A stretch of 64,000 bases of DNA, taken from assembly GCA_963977525.1 (NCBI GenBank), contig CAXBPC010000001.1, positions 186,001 through 250,000 on the forward strand, written 5' to 3'. Under the pieces are notes generated by a model, which saw nothing but the letters and a program-made list of their open reading frames with translations, was not told where the DNA came from and ran no database searches. This document shows, in pieces, positions 44,506 through 53,969 of the stretch (its first letter is position 1; every line of letters starts with the position of its first letter). Origin of the DNA: Ancylomarina sp963977525 (GTDB taxonomy: Bacteria; Bacteroidota; Bacteroidia; Bacteroidales; Marinifilaceae). The position numbers were made by a program, and so were the translations under genes.

Positions 44506-44526
44506 ATACTCATTGAATGTGAGTAT
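44506..44526 (+). promoter_or_regulatory. Inverted repeat upstream of the lpoB-like gene
   Basis: ATACTCA, 7 nt, TGAGTAT; a perfect 7-bp stem 42 bp before the ATG. The 3' arm runs into TATCTTTA, a near match to a -7 element, so the repeat could be an operator or a weak dapA terminator. A smaller palindrome (ATTACT/AGTAAT) lies just upstream. Confidence 0.35.
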
Positions 44527-44568
44527 CTTTAAATTTCAATCTAAACAGAGTAAATTAAAACACACATT

Positions 44569-45153
44569 ATGAATCATTCATTGCGTTTATTAGTTCTTGC
44601 ATTGGTATTAGTTGCTAGTGCATCTTGTTCACGTCAAATCACACGAGTATCACCAGACCAGCAAATAGATTTAAGTGGTCGTTGGAATGACACAGATTCT
44701 CAACTAGCTGCACAGGCTTTAACTCAACAAGTTTTGAGTCAAAATTGGATTGCAAATTTCCAAAAGGAATTCAATAGAAAACCAGTAGTTATTGTTGGGT
44801 TAATATATAACAAGAGTTCTGAGCATATTGAGGCTGACACTTACATTAAAGATATTGAAAAATCAATATTGAACGATGGTCGTGTTCGACTTGTACAAGC
44901 AGGTTCTAAACGCGAAGATTTACGTCAAGAAAGAGCTGATCAGCAAGATTTTGCTGCGAAAGCAACAATTAAGAAGTGGGGACAAGAATTAGGTGCTGAC
45001 TTTATTCTACAAGGTGATATCAATTCTATTATTGATAGCCACAAAAAAGAGAAAGTACGTTATTATCAATTAAGTCTTGAATTGACTAACATCGAAACTA
45101 GCGAACTAGTATGGATGGGTGATAAAAAGATTAAGAAATACGTAAATCGATAA
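44569..45153 (+). CDS. LpoB-like penicillin-binding-protein activator lipoprotein
   Basis: 194 aa. A lipoprotein signal ends ASASC (Cys near residue 20). The body matches the LpoB family: VSPDQQIDLSGRWNDTDSQLAAQAL, then KPVVIVGLIYNKSSEHIEADTYIKDIEKSIL and GADFILQGDINSI. LpoB, anchored in the outer membrane, stimulates PBP1b in Escherichia coli; here the partner is not in the window. It is followed by a strong terminator and then a COG3014 lipoprotein gene, a linkage seen in other genomes (family knowledge). Confidence 0.83.
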   Translation: MNHSLRLLVLALVLVASASCSRQITRVSPDQQIDLSGRWNDTDSQLAAQALTQQVLSQNWIANFQKEFNRKPVVIVGLIYNKSSEHIEADTYIKDIEKSILNDGRVRLVQAGSKREDLRQERADQQDFAAKATIKKWGQELGADFILQGDINSIIDSHKKEKVRYYQLSLELTNIETSELVWMGDKKIKKYVNR

Positions 45154-45175
45154 ACTGAAGATTTGCTCTTATAAA

Positions 45176-45202
45176 CCTTGCAAGACTTAACGTCTTGCAA
45201 GG
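45176..45202 (+). terminator. Intrinsic terminator of the lpoB-like gene
   Basis: CCTTGCAAGAC (45176-45186) pairs with GTCTTGCAAGG (45192-45202), followed by a T-rich stretch (ATTTTAATTT). Confidence 0.75.
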
Positions 45203-45255
45203 ATTTTAATTTCTTGACTAAAATCTAAAGTCAAACATTCAACCTTTCTCTTCGT

Positions 45256-46665
45256 ATGATATTCTTTCTACACAAGCGATTCCATTTATTCCTCGTTCTT
45301 CTTGCTTCAATTTTATTATCAAGTTGCGCAACTTATTACCAACAAAACGAAGCTTTCAATAAAAGCTTTGAAAATGGTGATATGCAAATGGCAAACAAGC
45401 ATTTGGATGCTAATAAAAAACTACAAGCAAATCGAAACAGAGTACTTTACCTTGTAAACAAAGGCACTCTAGCTTGGATGCAGGAAGACTATACTTTAGC
45501 TAACACCTACTTTAACGAAGCTGATTTATTTATTGAGGATCAAAGAAAGAATATAGGTTCAGAAGCCTTAGCCATTATTTCGAACCCTAGTGTTAAACCC
45601 TACAAGCCAGAAGATTTTGAGAATGTACTTATAAACTATTATAAGGCCATTGGCTATCTTCAACTAGGTAAAAATCAAGAAGCTCTTGTTGAATGTCGTC
45701 GTGTCAACGAGAAACTTTACGCTATAAACGACAAGTACCCTAGAAACCACAAAAATAGATATAGTGATGATGCATTTGCCCACAACCTGATGGGGATGAT
45801 ATACGATGCATCAAAAGATTACAATAATGCTTTCATTGCATATAGAAATGCCTACAATATCTATAAAAGCAACTACTCCGAAAACTTTGGAACCATAAGC
45901 CCAGTACAATTAAAGAAAGATATTTTAAGAACTGCAAAACGTATTGGATTCGAGAAGGAATACATCTTCTATAGTAAAGAGTTTAATATGACCTACGAAA
46001 ACTCCTCTAAAGATGAAGGAGAAATCATTTTCATTTGGATGAATGGCTTAGGACCTGTCAAAGACGAATGGAGCATCAATTTTGCTGCCAGCAGAGGTGG
46101 CGGAGGTATGTTAAATCTTACTAATAATGAAGAAGGTATTAACTTCCCTTTCAACACGAATAATTTTAGCAGTAATGAGAAAGCTGCATTCAACAATCTC
46201 GACTTTGTTCGAATTGCTTTCCCAAAATACAGAGAACGTACACCATTATTCAACCAAGCTTTTATCGAAATTAATGGAGCAGATACATTTCCGTTAGAAA
46301 AAGCTGAAGATATAAATGCAATTGCTTTTAAATGCTTAAAAGATCGCATGGTCAGAGAATTAGCTAATTCAATTTTACGATTGGCAACAAAAAAAGCTCT
46401 TGAAGAATTTACTCGCAGTAAAGATAAAACAATGGGAACTCTGCTAAGCATTGCTAACGCATTAACAGAGAAAGCAGATACACGCAACTGGCAAACTCTT
46501 CCTCATAGTATCTATTACTCAAGAATTAGACTTAAACCAGGAAACCACAAACTTGTATTAAATCTTAAAAGCGGTATAAATGGTGAGCATAAGCAAGAAT
46601 TCAACTTCAATGTGAAAGCAGGTAAGACTCAATTCTTCAATTTCCAAAATCTTGAAACAAGATAA
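45256..46665 (+). CDS. COG3014-type lipoprotein with TPR-like repeats
   Basis: 469 aa. The signal ends LLSSC (Cys near residue 24) with an ATYYQQNEAFNKSFENGD start typical of the COG3014 family. Residues 35-220 are helical repeat-like (ANKHLDANKKLQANRNRVLYLVNKGTLAWMQ; YNNAFIAYRNAYNIYKSNY); the rest is strand-rich and of unknown function. It lies just behind the LpoB-like gene, a pairing common in Bacteroidota and Proteobacteria, so it may also work at the cell wall (inference). Confidence 0.8.
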   Translation: MIFFLHKRFHLFLVLLASILLSSCATYYQQNEAFNKSFENGDMQMANKHLDANKKLQANRNRVLYLVNKGTLAWMQEDYTLANTYFNEADLFIEDQRKNIGSEALAIISNPSVKPYKPEDFENVLINYYKAIGYLQLGKNQEALVECRRVNEKLYAINDKYPRNHKNRYSDDAFAHNLMGMIYDASKDYNNAFIAYRNAYNIYKSNYSENFGTISPVQLKKDILRTAKRIGFEKEYIFYSKEFNMTYENSSKDEGEIIFIWMNGLGPVKDEWSINFAASRGGGGMLNLTNNEEGINFPFNTNNFSSNEKAAFNNLDFVRIAFPKYRERTPLFNQAFIEINGADTFPLEKAEDINAIAFKCLKDRMVRELANSILRLATKKALEEFTRSKDKTMGTLLSIANALTEKADTRNWQTLPHSIYYSRIRLKPGNHKLVLNLKSGINGEHKQEFNFNVKAGKTQFFNFQNLETR

Positions 46666-46742
46666 GTCATTAAATAGTAGAATTTTATTGGCATACCTAT
46701 TAATGGATGGTAAGTTCCATTGGTCCACGTATAAAACTTGAT

Positions 46743-47282
46743 ATGAAATCAACATTACCCCAAAATACAATTCACTATTGTCCTAAATGCAGCAGTAGTG
46801 AATTTTCATTTAAAGAAGATCAGTCTTTTTTATGCAACAAGTGTAATTTTCAGCTATATATCAACTCAGCCGCAGCCGTAGCAGCTTTAATTGTAAACGA
46901 CAAGGGCGAGATCCTTTTTACAAAACGAGCTGTAGAACCTCACAAAGGAATGCTTGATCTACCAGGAGGTTTTGCCGATATTATGGAAACTGCTGAAAAT
47001 GCACTCTCCCGTGAAATAAAGGAAGAGCTAAATCTTGACATTAAAAATCATCATTATTTTATGTCTTCTCCCAATGAATATATTTTTGGTGGATTATCTG
47101 TTTTCACATTGGATTTAGCTTATATTTGTCAACTTAAAACATTTAACGATATACACGCAAAAGACGATATTTCTAGTTACGAATTCATAGCCCCAAACTT
47201 AATCCCCTACAACAAGATTGGTGGTGAATCTATAAAAAGAATAACATATGCTTTTGCTAAAAAATTAATTAATGAGCTTTAG
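46743..47282 (+). CDS. Nudix hydrolase with N-terminal zinc ribbon
   Basis: 179 aa from the ATG at 46743; a GC-poor extension upstream to 46707 lacks support. A CPKC...CNKC zinc ribbon (about 11-34) precedes a Nudix domain with the Nudix box GFADIMETAENALSREIKEEL, which fits Gx5Ex7REUxEE. The layout resembles NudC-type NADH pyrophosphatases, but the SQPWPFPxS motif of NudC is missing, so the substrate is open. Its last 11 bp overlap the wzi-like gene, so the glycan genes downstream may be partly read with it. Confidence 0.87.
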   Translation: MKSTLPQNTIHYCPKCSSSEFSFKEDQSFLCNKCNFQLYINSAAAVAALIVNDKGEILFTKRAVEPHKGMLDLPGGFADIMETAENALSREIKEELNLDIKNHHYFMSSPNEYIFGGLSVFTLDLAYICQLKTFNDIHAKDDISSYEFIAPNLIPYNKIGGESIKRITYAFAKKLINEL

Positions 47283-48747
47283 AAAAATTACCTTAATCAC
47301 AGTCCTTTGTGCATTAATATTTATTTCATCATCGTCTTTTGCACAAAAAAAAGAATTGAAGTATGAAATAGGGACGTCAGGAGTTGTATCAAGTAAGTCA
47401 ACACTTCCTTTTTGGTTAGTTTCAAATAGGAATGGAATTATTCCTGATGAGAATAGTGGTCTATTATCATTAAAGCTTAAATCTGAATTCACACCATCAA
47501 ATTCAAATTTTGATTATTCATATACTGCTTCATTGATCGGTTCTCAAGGAAACACAAGTGAAGTATTCTTCGATGAGTTATACAGTTCCTTAAAATGGCA
47601 AAATATAATCTTTGATATAGGTATAAAACATAGAGAGATAAATTATGATGGTATATCTATGAGTAATGGAAATCTTCTATTTTCAGGAAACTCTCGCTCC
47701 TATCCTAAAATTAGTGTTGGAATTAATAATTATGTTTCTGTTCCCCTCACCAACAATTGGTTAGCTATTAAAGGTGAATTTTCAAATGGTATTCTTCTTG
47801 ATAATAGATATGTTGACAATGCTAATATACATCACAAAAATGCTTTTCTAAGAATAGGTAAAGAAAATGGGCTATCGTTTACAATAGGTTTAGATCATTA
47901 TGCACAATGGGGAGGAAAGTCACCTAAATGGGGAAATCTAGGTGGACTTAACGCATTCAAAGAAGCCGTTTTAGTTCAAGCTGGAAAGGTTCTAATTGAT
48001 CCTGATGGTAATGAATCAATAACTGAAAGCTATAATAAGTCAGGTAATCATTTAGGACAAAATTCATTTAAGATTGCTTATTCTAATGACAAATTATTTT
48101 CTTCGTTAACATTAAAAAACATCTACGAAGACAAATCTGGAGACTTCAGGCATCTCCCAGACGTAAAAGACTGGAATATTAGCTTTTATTTAAACTTTAA
48201 GGATCAAAAGTTCTTATCATCATTTATTTACGAATATTATACATCCAAAGATCAAGGAGGCTATCTTATTCGTCCAGATCATCCTAATGAGCCTACAATT
48301 GGATTTGATTCCTACTTTAACAATGGAGTTTTCAAATCAGGTTGGACTAATTATAACAGAACCATTGGTCTACCTCTCTTCACCACTCGTTTGGAAAATG
48401 GTGAATCACGAGGGGTTAACAACAATGCTATTACAGCACATCATTTTGGGTTTAAAGGAAATGTTTCAAATTTTCAGTACAAAGCACTGGTGACATTTTC
48501 TAACAATTTTGGCACACTATCATTGATTAATGATGGCAAAGGAAAAAAACCAGAGAACTACTCGAAAGCTTACTCTTTTCCTAAAGCATTATCTCAACAA
48601 TCTTATATGCTAGAAATTTACTTACCTAAATTCAAAAGTATTCCTTTCTCTGTTTCAACAAAATTTGCTTTAGACACGGGTGAGTACCTACCAAAAAATT
48701 TCGGATGTCAAGTCTATTTCTTGTATGATGGTATATTCTCAAAATAA
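47272..48747 (+). CDS. Wzi-like capsule assembly outer-membrane protein
   Basis: 491 aa. A signal peptide (ending SSSFAQ) is followed by a strand-rich body with the capsule-assembly Wzi-type pattern: TLPFWLVSNRNGIIPDENSG at the start, LDHYAQWGGKSPKWGNLGG in the middle and repeated aromatic-ending strands. Wzi is an outer-membrane beta-barrel that helps to attach capsule at the surface. The gene overlaps the Nudix gene by 11 bp and opens the run of surface-glycan genes. Confidence 0.85.
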   Translation: MSFRKITLITVLCALIFISSSSFAQKKELKYEIGTSGVVSSKSTLPFWLVSNRNGIIPDENSGLLSLKLKSEFTPSNSNFDYSYTASLIGSQGNTSEVFFDELYSSLKWQNIIFDIGIKHREINYDGISMSNGNLLFSGNSRSYPKISVGINNYVSVPLTNNWLAIKGEFSNGILLDNRYVDNANIHHKNAFLRIGKENGLSFTIGLDHYAQWGGKSPKWGNLGGLNAFKEAVLVQAGKVLIDPDGNESITESYNKSGNHLGQNSFKIAYSNDKLFSSLTLKNIYEDKSGDFRHLPDVKDWNISFYLNFKDQKFLSSFIYEYYTSKDQGGYLIRPDHPNEPTIGFDSYFNNGVFKSGWTNYNRTIGLPLFTTRLENGESRGVNNNAITAHHFGFKGNVSNFQYKALVTFSNNFGTLSLINDGKGKKPENYSKAYSFPKALSQQSYMLEIYLPKFKSIPFSVSTKFALDTGEYLPKNFGCQVYFLYDGIFSK

Positions 48748-48777
48748 CTCTATCCCTAAAAACATATAATCTTAATA

Positions 48778-50604
48778 ATGGTTGTTAGCTATTATATCAT
48801 AAAATATCCATACAAGCTTGTATGGAATATTCTAAATTTTTTCAAGAAAAGGAAAGAAGTAGTTTTTTACTGTGCTAATGAATTGGATTTAGAGATCTTC
48901 AAGAACGTAAAAAAACATCTCAAACCAATATCCGTAGTTGTTCGAAACAAACGTATTAAAAATAAGTTGAAAACGTTAGGAGTTAAATCAAGATTAATGC
49001 CTGTCTTTCCAAAGGCTGTAATCATGTGTAGACAGGCTTGTTATTTATTTCCCGAATCTAAAATTATAAGAATTGGAATCAATCATGGAGCTTATCACTT
49101 TAAACCCTTTGCTAATGTAAAGGGACACAATATGTTTAACCAATTCTTTTTCTCTAGTGCCCAAGAGGTTAAAGAAGCAGAGCAAATAGGAATTACTTCA
49201 GGAGTTGGTGTTGGTTTTCCAAAACTTGACGATGCCTTTAATGGCACTTATGATTCAACTTACTTAAACAATCTAAAATGTAAGCTTAATTTAAACCCAA
49301 ATAAGAAAACAATCTTATTTTCGGCAACTTGGGATGGCTCCGATATGTCAGCAGTTCATTTATGGTATGACAAATTAAATGAATTCACTTCTGACTACAA
49401 TGTACTAGTCACAGTACATATCTGGACATCAGACAAATATAAAAACACAATCAAAAGAACTTCAGGAATAAGCTTTATTGATACTCAAAACATTACTCCT
49501 TACATTATTATTTCTGATATTTGCATTTGCGATACAAGTTCTATTATATCTGAAATGTGTGCATTAAATAAACCTATTGTAACGTTTCGAGTTCCTGTTG
49601 TCAAAAGGACCGTACCTGAAGTTCGTGAAATTATTAAAGATATTAGTTTTCAAATTGAAGATTTCTCTGAATTAGCTGATGGTATAGAGTTTTCTTACAA
49701 AAATTCATATCAAAAACAGAACCAACGAGAAATTGCGAATAAAAGAATGTTTGAAAAACTAGATGGAAAATCAGGAGAGAGAGTCGCAAGTAAAATTACA
49801 GAACTATTACCTGAATTAAAGATGGATTCAAATAAAATCAATTACAATCAAAGAAACTTGATCAACCAAGAATTTTCAAGATTGAATTCATTTCTTCAAA
49901 ATCTACCCGAACGATTTGAAAAAGAGGGTAAATGTCTTTATAAAGGAAGAAATGAGATTCGAATATTTGAACATGAAGGTTTCAAACTAAATGTTAAATC
50001 CTTCAAAATACCTCATTTCATTAATAAGGTCGCATACGGATATTTAAGAGGATCAAAAGCAAAACATTCATTCGAATTTGCAATGAAAATTAGGTCTTGT
50101 GGATCTGAAACGCCAGAACCAGTTGCCTGTATTGAGATCTTAAAAGCAGGATTGTTTAATAGGAGTTACTATGTTAGCTTACATCACGAATACGACTTCA
50201 CTATACGTGATTTAATTAGCTTTGATTTTCCTGACAAAGAGAATATTTTAAAGCAATTCGCGGTATTTACCTACGAAAAATTGCACAAGCATAATATTCA
50301 TCATCTTGACTACTCAAGGGGAAATATTCTAATTACTCGTCTTGAAAATCATAAATATGATTTTAGTATTGTGGATATCAACCGAATGCGATTTGAGAAG
50401 ATGGATTTTATCAAAGGACTAAAGAACTTCTCTCAAATATGGGCAAACGAAGAAGAATTAACGATCGTTGGGAAGGAATACGCTCGTATTAATAATAAAA
50501 GTGAAGACGAAGCTGCTAGGCTTTTAATTCAATTTGATAAAGAACATAAGAAGAAGATTGAACGTAAGAAAAGATTCAAAAAACTTTTCAAATCATCCAA
50601 ATAG
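48778..50604 (+). CDS. CDP-glycerol glycerophosphotransferase-like / LPS kinase-like fusion
   Basis: 608 aa with two recognisable halves. The first (about 60-345) is GT-B-like and resembles the TagB/TagF family: ILFSATWDGSDMSAVHLWYDKL, HIWTSDKYKN, and ICDTSSIISEMCALNKPIVTFRV. The second (about 375-600) is a kinase of the KdkA/WaaP/Rfa-InaA type with the catalytic loop HLDYSRGNIL (His509, Asp511 and Asn516) and the metal-binding segment IVDINRMRF. Together they suggest transfer of a polyol phosphate and phosphorylation of a sugar (inference). No signal peptide; the protein should act on the cytoplasmic face. It is a single continuous frame, and the gene is AT-rich like its neighbours. Confidence 0.8.
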   Translation: MVVSYYIIKYPYKLVWNILNFFKKRKEVVFYCANELDLEIFKNVKKHLKPISVVVRNKRIKNKLKTLGVKSRLMPVFPKAVIMCRQACYLFPESKIIRIGINHGAYHFKPFANVKGHNMFNQFFFSSAQEVKEAEQIGITSGVGVGFPKLDDAFNGTYDSTYLNNLKCKLNLNPNKKTILFSATWDGSDMSAVHLWYDKLNEFTSDYNVLVTVHIWTSDKYKNTIKRTSGISFIDTQNITPYIIISDICICDTSSIISEMCALNKPIVTFRVPVVKRTVPEVREIIKDISFQIEDFSELADGIEFSYKNSYQKQNQREIANKRMFEKLDGKSGERVASKITELLPELKMDSNKINYNQRNLINQEFSRLNSFLQNLPERFEKEGKCLYKGRNEIRIFEHEGFKLNVKSFKIPHFINKVAYGYLRGSKAKHSFEFAMKIRSCGSETPEPVACIEILKAGLFNRSYYVSLHHEYDFTIRDLISFDFPDKENILKQFAVFTYEKLHKHNIHHLDYSRGNILITRLENHKYDFSIVDINRMRFEKMDFIKGLKNFSQIWANEEELTIVGKEYARINNKSEDEAARLLIQFDKEHKKKIERKKRFKKLFKSSK

Positions 50605-50610
50605 AAAAGC

Positions 50611-51657
50611 ATGAAAGTTGTTTTATTCTGTAAAAGACCTTATTCTTTTAGCATTTTACGTCCGCTTCAAATAGAAGCTGAGCTAGCTGGATATGACGTA
50701 CTATGGTATATTGAATCTGATATCATGAACATTTTCCCTTTTAAAGACAATTCAACCGCTACTAGTTCAATACAAGTTGTTTCAGATTTCAAATGTGACG
50801 CTATTTTTGCCCCAGGAAATGAAGTTCCATATTTTCTGAGAGGTCTTAAGGTACAAATATTCCATGGTTTGGCTGGGGAAAAGAAAGGTCATTTTAGAAT
50901 ACGTAACTACTTTGATTTATACCTCACGTCTGGAGCATATTTCACAAAACGATTTAACGAATTAGCGAAAAAACATGGTGACTTTGAAGTCATTGAAACA
51001 GGTTGGTCCAAACTTGATGCTCTTTTCATTCAACAGAACGATTTTAAAGAAGAGAAACAAGCCTTGCTTGAAAAGCATCAAGCAAGAAAGATTCTTCTCT
51101 TTGCTCCTACCTTCTCGCCAAATTTAACTTGTGCCGAGACTATTTTCGATGAAATCATTACCCTATCTAAAAATCCAGATTATTTGGTTTTGGTTAAGTT
51201 TCATGATAAGATGAATAAGGAGGTGAAAGCAAAATATAAACAGGCTGCTCAATCTCTTGAAAACCTAGTAATCGTAGATGATCCAAATATCAGCAAATAT
51301 TTGATTCTCTCAGATTTGATGATTAGTGATACGTCATCAGTTGTTTATGAATTCTTATTACTTGATAAGCCCGTCATCACATTCAAATCATCATCTGAAA
51401 ATATCAAATGGACAGATATTGATGAGCCAAAAATACTAGTAAGCTCTATTGAATCAGTATTGAAATCTGACATCAATCAAAATGATAGACAATGGATTAT
51501 CAATAATTACCACCCATTAAGTGATGGTAAGTCTGCCAAAAGAATGATTGAAGCAGTTAAGAACTGGCTAAACAAAAATCCGGTTCCAGAGAAAAGAAAA
51601 CTATCATCATTACGTAGATGGAAAATCTACAAAATATATGGTAAAATCAAAAAATGA
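50611..51657 (+). CDS. CDP-glycerol glycerophosphotransferase family protein
   Basis: 348 aa. It has the GT-B features of the family: QIFHGLAGEKKGH (an HG-type acceptor loop), ETGWSKLD, LLFAPTFSPN, and SDTSSVVYEFLLLDKPVITF, which binds the CDP donor. The family transfers glycerol phosphate or ribitol phosphate to a surface polymer, as in wall teichoic acid. In a Gram-negative setting this suggests a glycerol-phosphate-type decoration of a capsule or LPS. It begins 7 bp after the fusion gene. Confidence 0.88.
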   Translation: MKVVLFCKRPYSFSILRPLQIEAELAGYDVLWYIESDIMNIFPFKDNSTATSSIQVVSDFKCDAIFAPGNEVPYFLRGLKVQIFHGLAGEKKGHFRIRNYFDLYLTSGAYFTKRFNELAKKHGDFEVIETGWSKLDALFIQQNDFKEEKQALLEKHQARKILLFAPTFSPNLTCAETIFDEIITLSKNPDYLVLVKFHDKMNKEVKAKYKQAAQSLENLVIVDDPNISKYLILSDLMISDTSSVVYEFLLLDKPVITFKSSSENIKWTDIDEPKILVSSIESVLKSDINQNDRQWIINNYHPLSDGKSAKRMIEAVKNWLNKNPVPEKRKLSSLRRWKIYKIYGKIKK

Positions 51658-51726
51658 TTAAGCTTTATTTCAGATATTAGTAATCGAAATATATTATTTA
51701 GGATAAAAAAACGAAAGAAAATAAAC

Positions 51727-52671
51727 ATGAAACGTATACTTGTTACAGGAGGTGCTGGATTTATTGGTTCACACTTATGCGATCGTCTAATAAAAGAAGG
51801 CAACGATGTCATCTGCCTAGACAATTATTTTACGGGTAACAAGCGTAATGTCGAACATCTGATTTCGCATCCCTATTTCGAATTGGTTCGTCACGATGTG
51901 ATTCAACCTTATTTTGCTGAGGTAGATCAAATCTACAATTTGGCCTGCCCTGCTTCTCCTGTGCACTACCAGTTTAATCCCATAAAAACGACTAAAACAT
52001 CGATTATGGGTGCTATCAACATGCTTGGTCTAGCCAAGCGTATTAAGGCTCGAGTATTACAAGCTTCAACCAGTGAGGTATATGGCGATCCTGAAGTTCA
52101 TCCACAAACGGAATCCTATTGGGGAAATGTAAATCCTATTGGTATACGTTCTTGTTACGACGAAGGGAAACGCTGTGCAGAAACCTTATTTATGGATTAC
52201 CACAATCAAAATCAGGTTGATATTAAGATCATGCGTATTTTCAATACCTACGGGCCCAATATGCATCCCAATGATGGACGTGTGGTTTCTAATTTTATCA
52301 TGCAAGCTTTAAAAGGTGAAGACATTACTATTTATGGCGATGGTTCACAGAGTAGAAGTTTTCAATATGTTGACGATTTGGTTGAAGGTGCCATAAGAAT
52401 GATGAATTCTCCTAAAGATTTCATTGGTCCAGTTAACATCGGTAATCCTCATGAATTTACCATTCTTGAGTTGGCTCAGAAAGTAATTGAACTAACTCAA
52501 TCCATGTCAAAAATTATTTACAAAGAACTTCCAATGGATGATCCAATGCAGCGTCAACCTGACATTAGCCTTGCAAAAGAAAAATTAAACAATTGGGAAC
52601 CCAAAATTCAGTTGGAAGAAGGCTTAACTAAAACAATTGCTTACTTTGATGATCTATTGCAGAAAGGATGA
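51727..52671 (+). CDS. UDP-glucuronate decarboxylase (UDP-xylose synthase)
   Basis: 314 aa, an extended short-chain dehydrogenase. Rossmann motif TGGAGFIGSH (residues 8-17), the NLACPASPVHYQ segment and the active-site YDEGKR (Tyr, Lys) match the UXS family, with FNTYGPNM and MHPNDGRVVSNFI downstream. It oxidises and decarboxylates UDP-glucuronic acid to UDP-xylose in the cytoplasm. It supplies a sugar donor for the glycan locus. The gene looks richer in G and C than the glycan genes on both sides, which fits an older, more stable component (impression). Confidence 0.92.
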   Translation: MKRILVTGGAGFIGSHLCDRLIKEGNDVICLDNYFTGNKRNVEHLISHPYFELVRHDVIQPYFAEVDQIYNLACPASPVHYQFNPIKTTKTSIMGAINMLGLAKRIKARVLQASTSEVYGDPEVHPQTESYWGNVNPIGIRSCYDEGKRCAETLFMDYHNQNQVDIKIMRIFNTYGPNMHPNDGRVVSNFIMQALKGEDITIYGDGSQSRSFQYVDDLVEGAIRMMNSPKDFIGPVNIGNPHEFTILELAQKVIELTQSMSKIIYKELPMDDPMQRQPDISLAKEKLNNWEPKIQLEEGLTKTIAYFDDLLQKG

Positions 52672-52774
52672 TAGCAATATTCCAAAAAACCACATTTTGA
52701 AACATGAATAGTTAAAGATTTGCAGTATTATTGCAGAACTTCAATAATTTTATCACCACACATTTCAAGAGGAT

Positions 52775-53950
52775 ATGATCAAGAACATCTATTTCATACA
52801 CCGTTTCCATTTCAATAAATCTTATTACGAAAATGATGATTTTCAAGAATTAAAAAATAATGGATATAGAGTTAAATATATAGATATTGTTGGCTTATTA
52901 AAATCATCTAAACTTGAAGACACTTGCCCTGAAGATCTTAAAAAAGATGTCATTTATATAAATACAAAAAAAGAATTCAAACAATTCCTATCTGACAATA
53001 AACATAATAGTGTTCTTGCAACTTGTGTAGGACTTCAAATCAACAGCGCTTGGTTTTATCGTATAATAAGTCAATCTAAAATTCCTTATATTTTTCTGGA
53101 TGTTAATTTTTTTCCTCAATTAAAATCTTCCAATAGGATAAAAAATGTATCCACAAAAGTAAAGCGTCTATTCGAAAAGACTGCACCAAACTACCTATTT
53201 CTTAAAGGAATTCGTTCAATCGATTATTATTACACTAAATTTATTTTAAGGCCTAGCGTAGCCATTCTATATGTAAAATCATCTATTCGAAAAAGAGTAT
53301 TAAAACTTGCTAATAAGGATACGAAACTTATCAAAACGAATTCTAATGACTGGAATACCGCTAACAAAAATGTTCTTAAAATTGTAGATTCGGATAATTA
53401 CCTTGTTTTCATAGATCAATATGTACCCTATCATCCTGATTTTGTTGCAAGAAATATCGATCTTAAATTTACAGCCGAAGAATATTATAACGAAATAAAT
53501 TCAAATTTAGAAAATGTTTCAAAAGGCACAGGCTTAGAAGTAATAATAGCAGCACATCCTAGACGAATGGGTGCGAATGATTATAACTTTCCATTATTCT
53601 ATAATGAGACATCCAATCTTATTAAACATTCTAAGTTGGTTCTAGCTCACTACTCTACCGCAGTTAATTTTGCAGCCATACATAATATTCCTCTTCAATT
53701 TCTAACATCAAACTTGTTACAGAGAAGCTATATCGGAAGAAATATTGAAGATATGGCGTTTACTTTTAATAAAAAGCCAATTAATCTATCTTCTGAACAA
53801 TTCAATAACGAGAACTTTCAGAATTTGTTAAATATTGATAATTTAGCGTACTCTGAATACATTGAGAAAAATTTAGCACCATCTGATTCTTCCCAAACCG
53901 GTGAAATAATTATCGAAGTAATAGAATTATTAGACTTTAGAGAGAATTAA
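52775..53950 (+). CDS. Uncharacterised GT-B-like protein of the glycan locus
   Basis: 391 aa, no signal peptide. I cannot assign a family. The second half is suggestive: IIAAHPRR (His261, Pro262) followed 31 residues later by LVLAHYSTAV (Ser294, Thr295). HP plus S-S/T pairs of this kind bind CMP in bacterial sialyltransferases of the GT-B fold (families such as GT38 and GT52). Next to a CMP-nonulosonate synthetase gene this makes a nonulosonate transferase a reasonable guess, not a demonstrated function. It begins 104 bp after the UDP-xylose synthase and ends 19 bp before the CMP-synthetase gene. Confidence 0.5.
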   Translation: MIKNIYFIHRFHFNKSYYENDDFQELKNNGYRVKYIDIVGLLKSSKLEDTCPEDLKKDVIYINTKKEFKQFLSDNKHNSVLATCVGLQINSAWFYRIISQSKIPYIFLDVNFFPQLKSSNRIKNVSTKVKRLFEKTAPNYLFLKGIRSIDYYYTKFILRPSVAILYVKSSIRKRVLKLANKDTKLIKTNSNDWNTANKNVLKIVDSDNYLVFIDQYVPYHPDFVARNIDLKFTAEEYYNEINSNLENVSKGTGLEVIIAAHPRRMGANDYNFPLFYNETSNLIKHSKLVLAHYSTAVNFAAIHNIPLQFLTSNLLQRSYIGRNIEDMAFTFNKKPINLSSEQFNNENFQNLLNIDNLAYSEYIEKNLAPSDSSQTGEIIIEVIELLDFREN

Positions 53951-53969
53951 ATTTAGAAACATATAATAT

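Noticed and set aside
45993..46487. Minus-strand 164-codon frame inside the COG3014 gene
   Set aside because: It is a shadow of the plus-strand gene, which has a signal peptide and family features; the minus frame resembles nothing.
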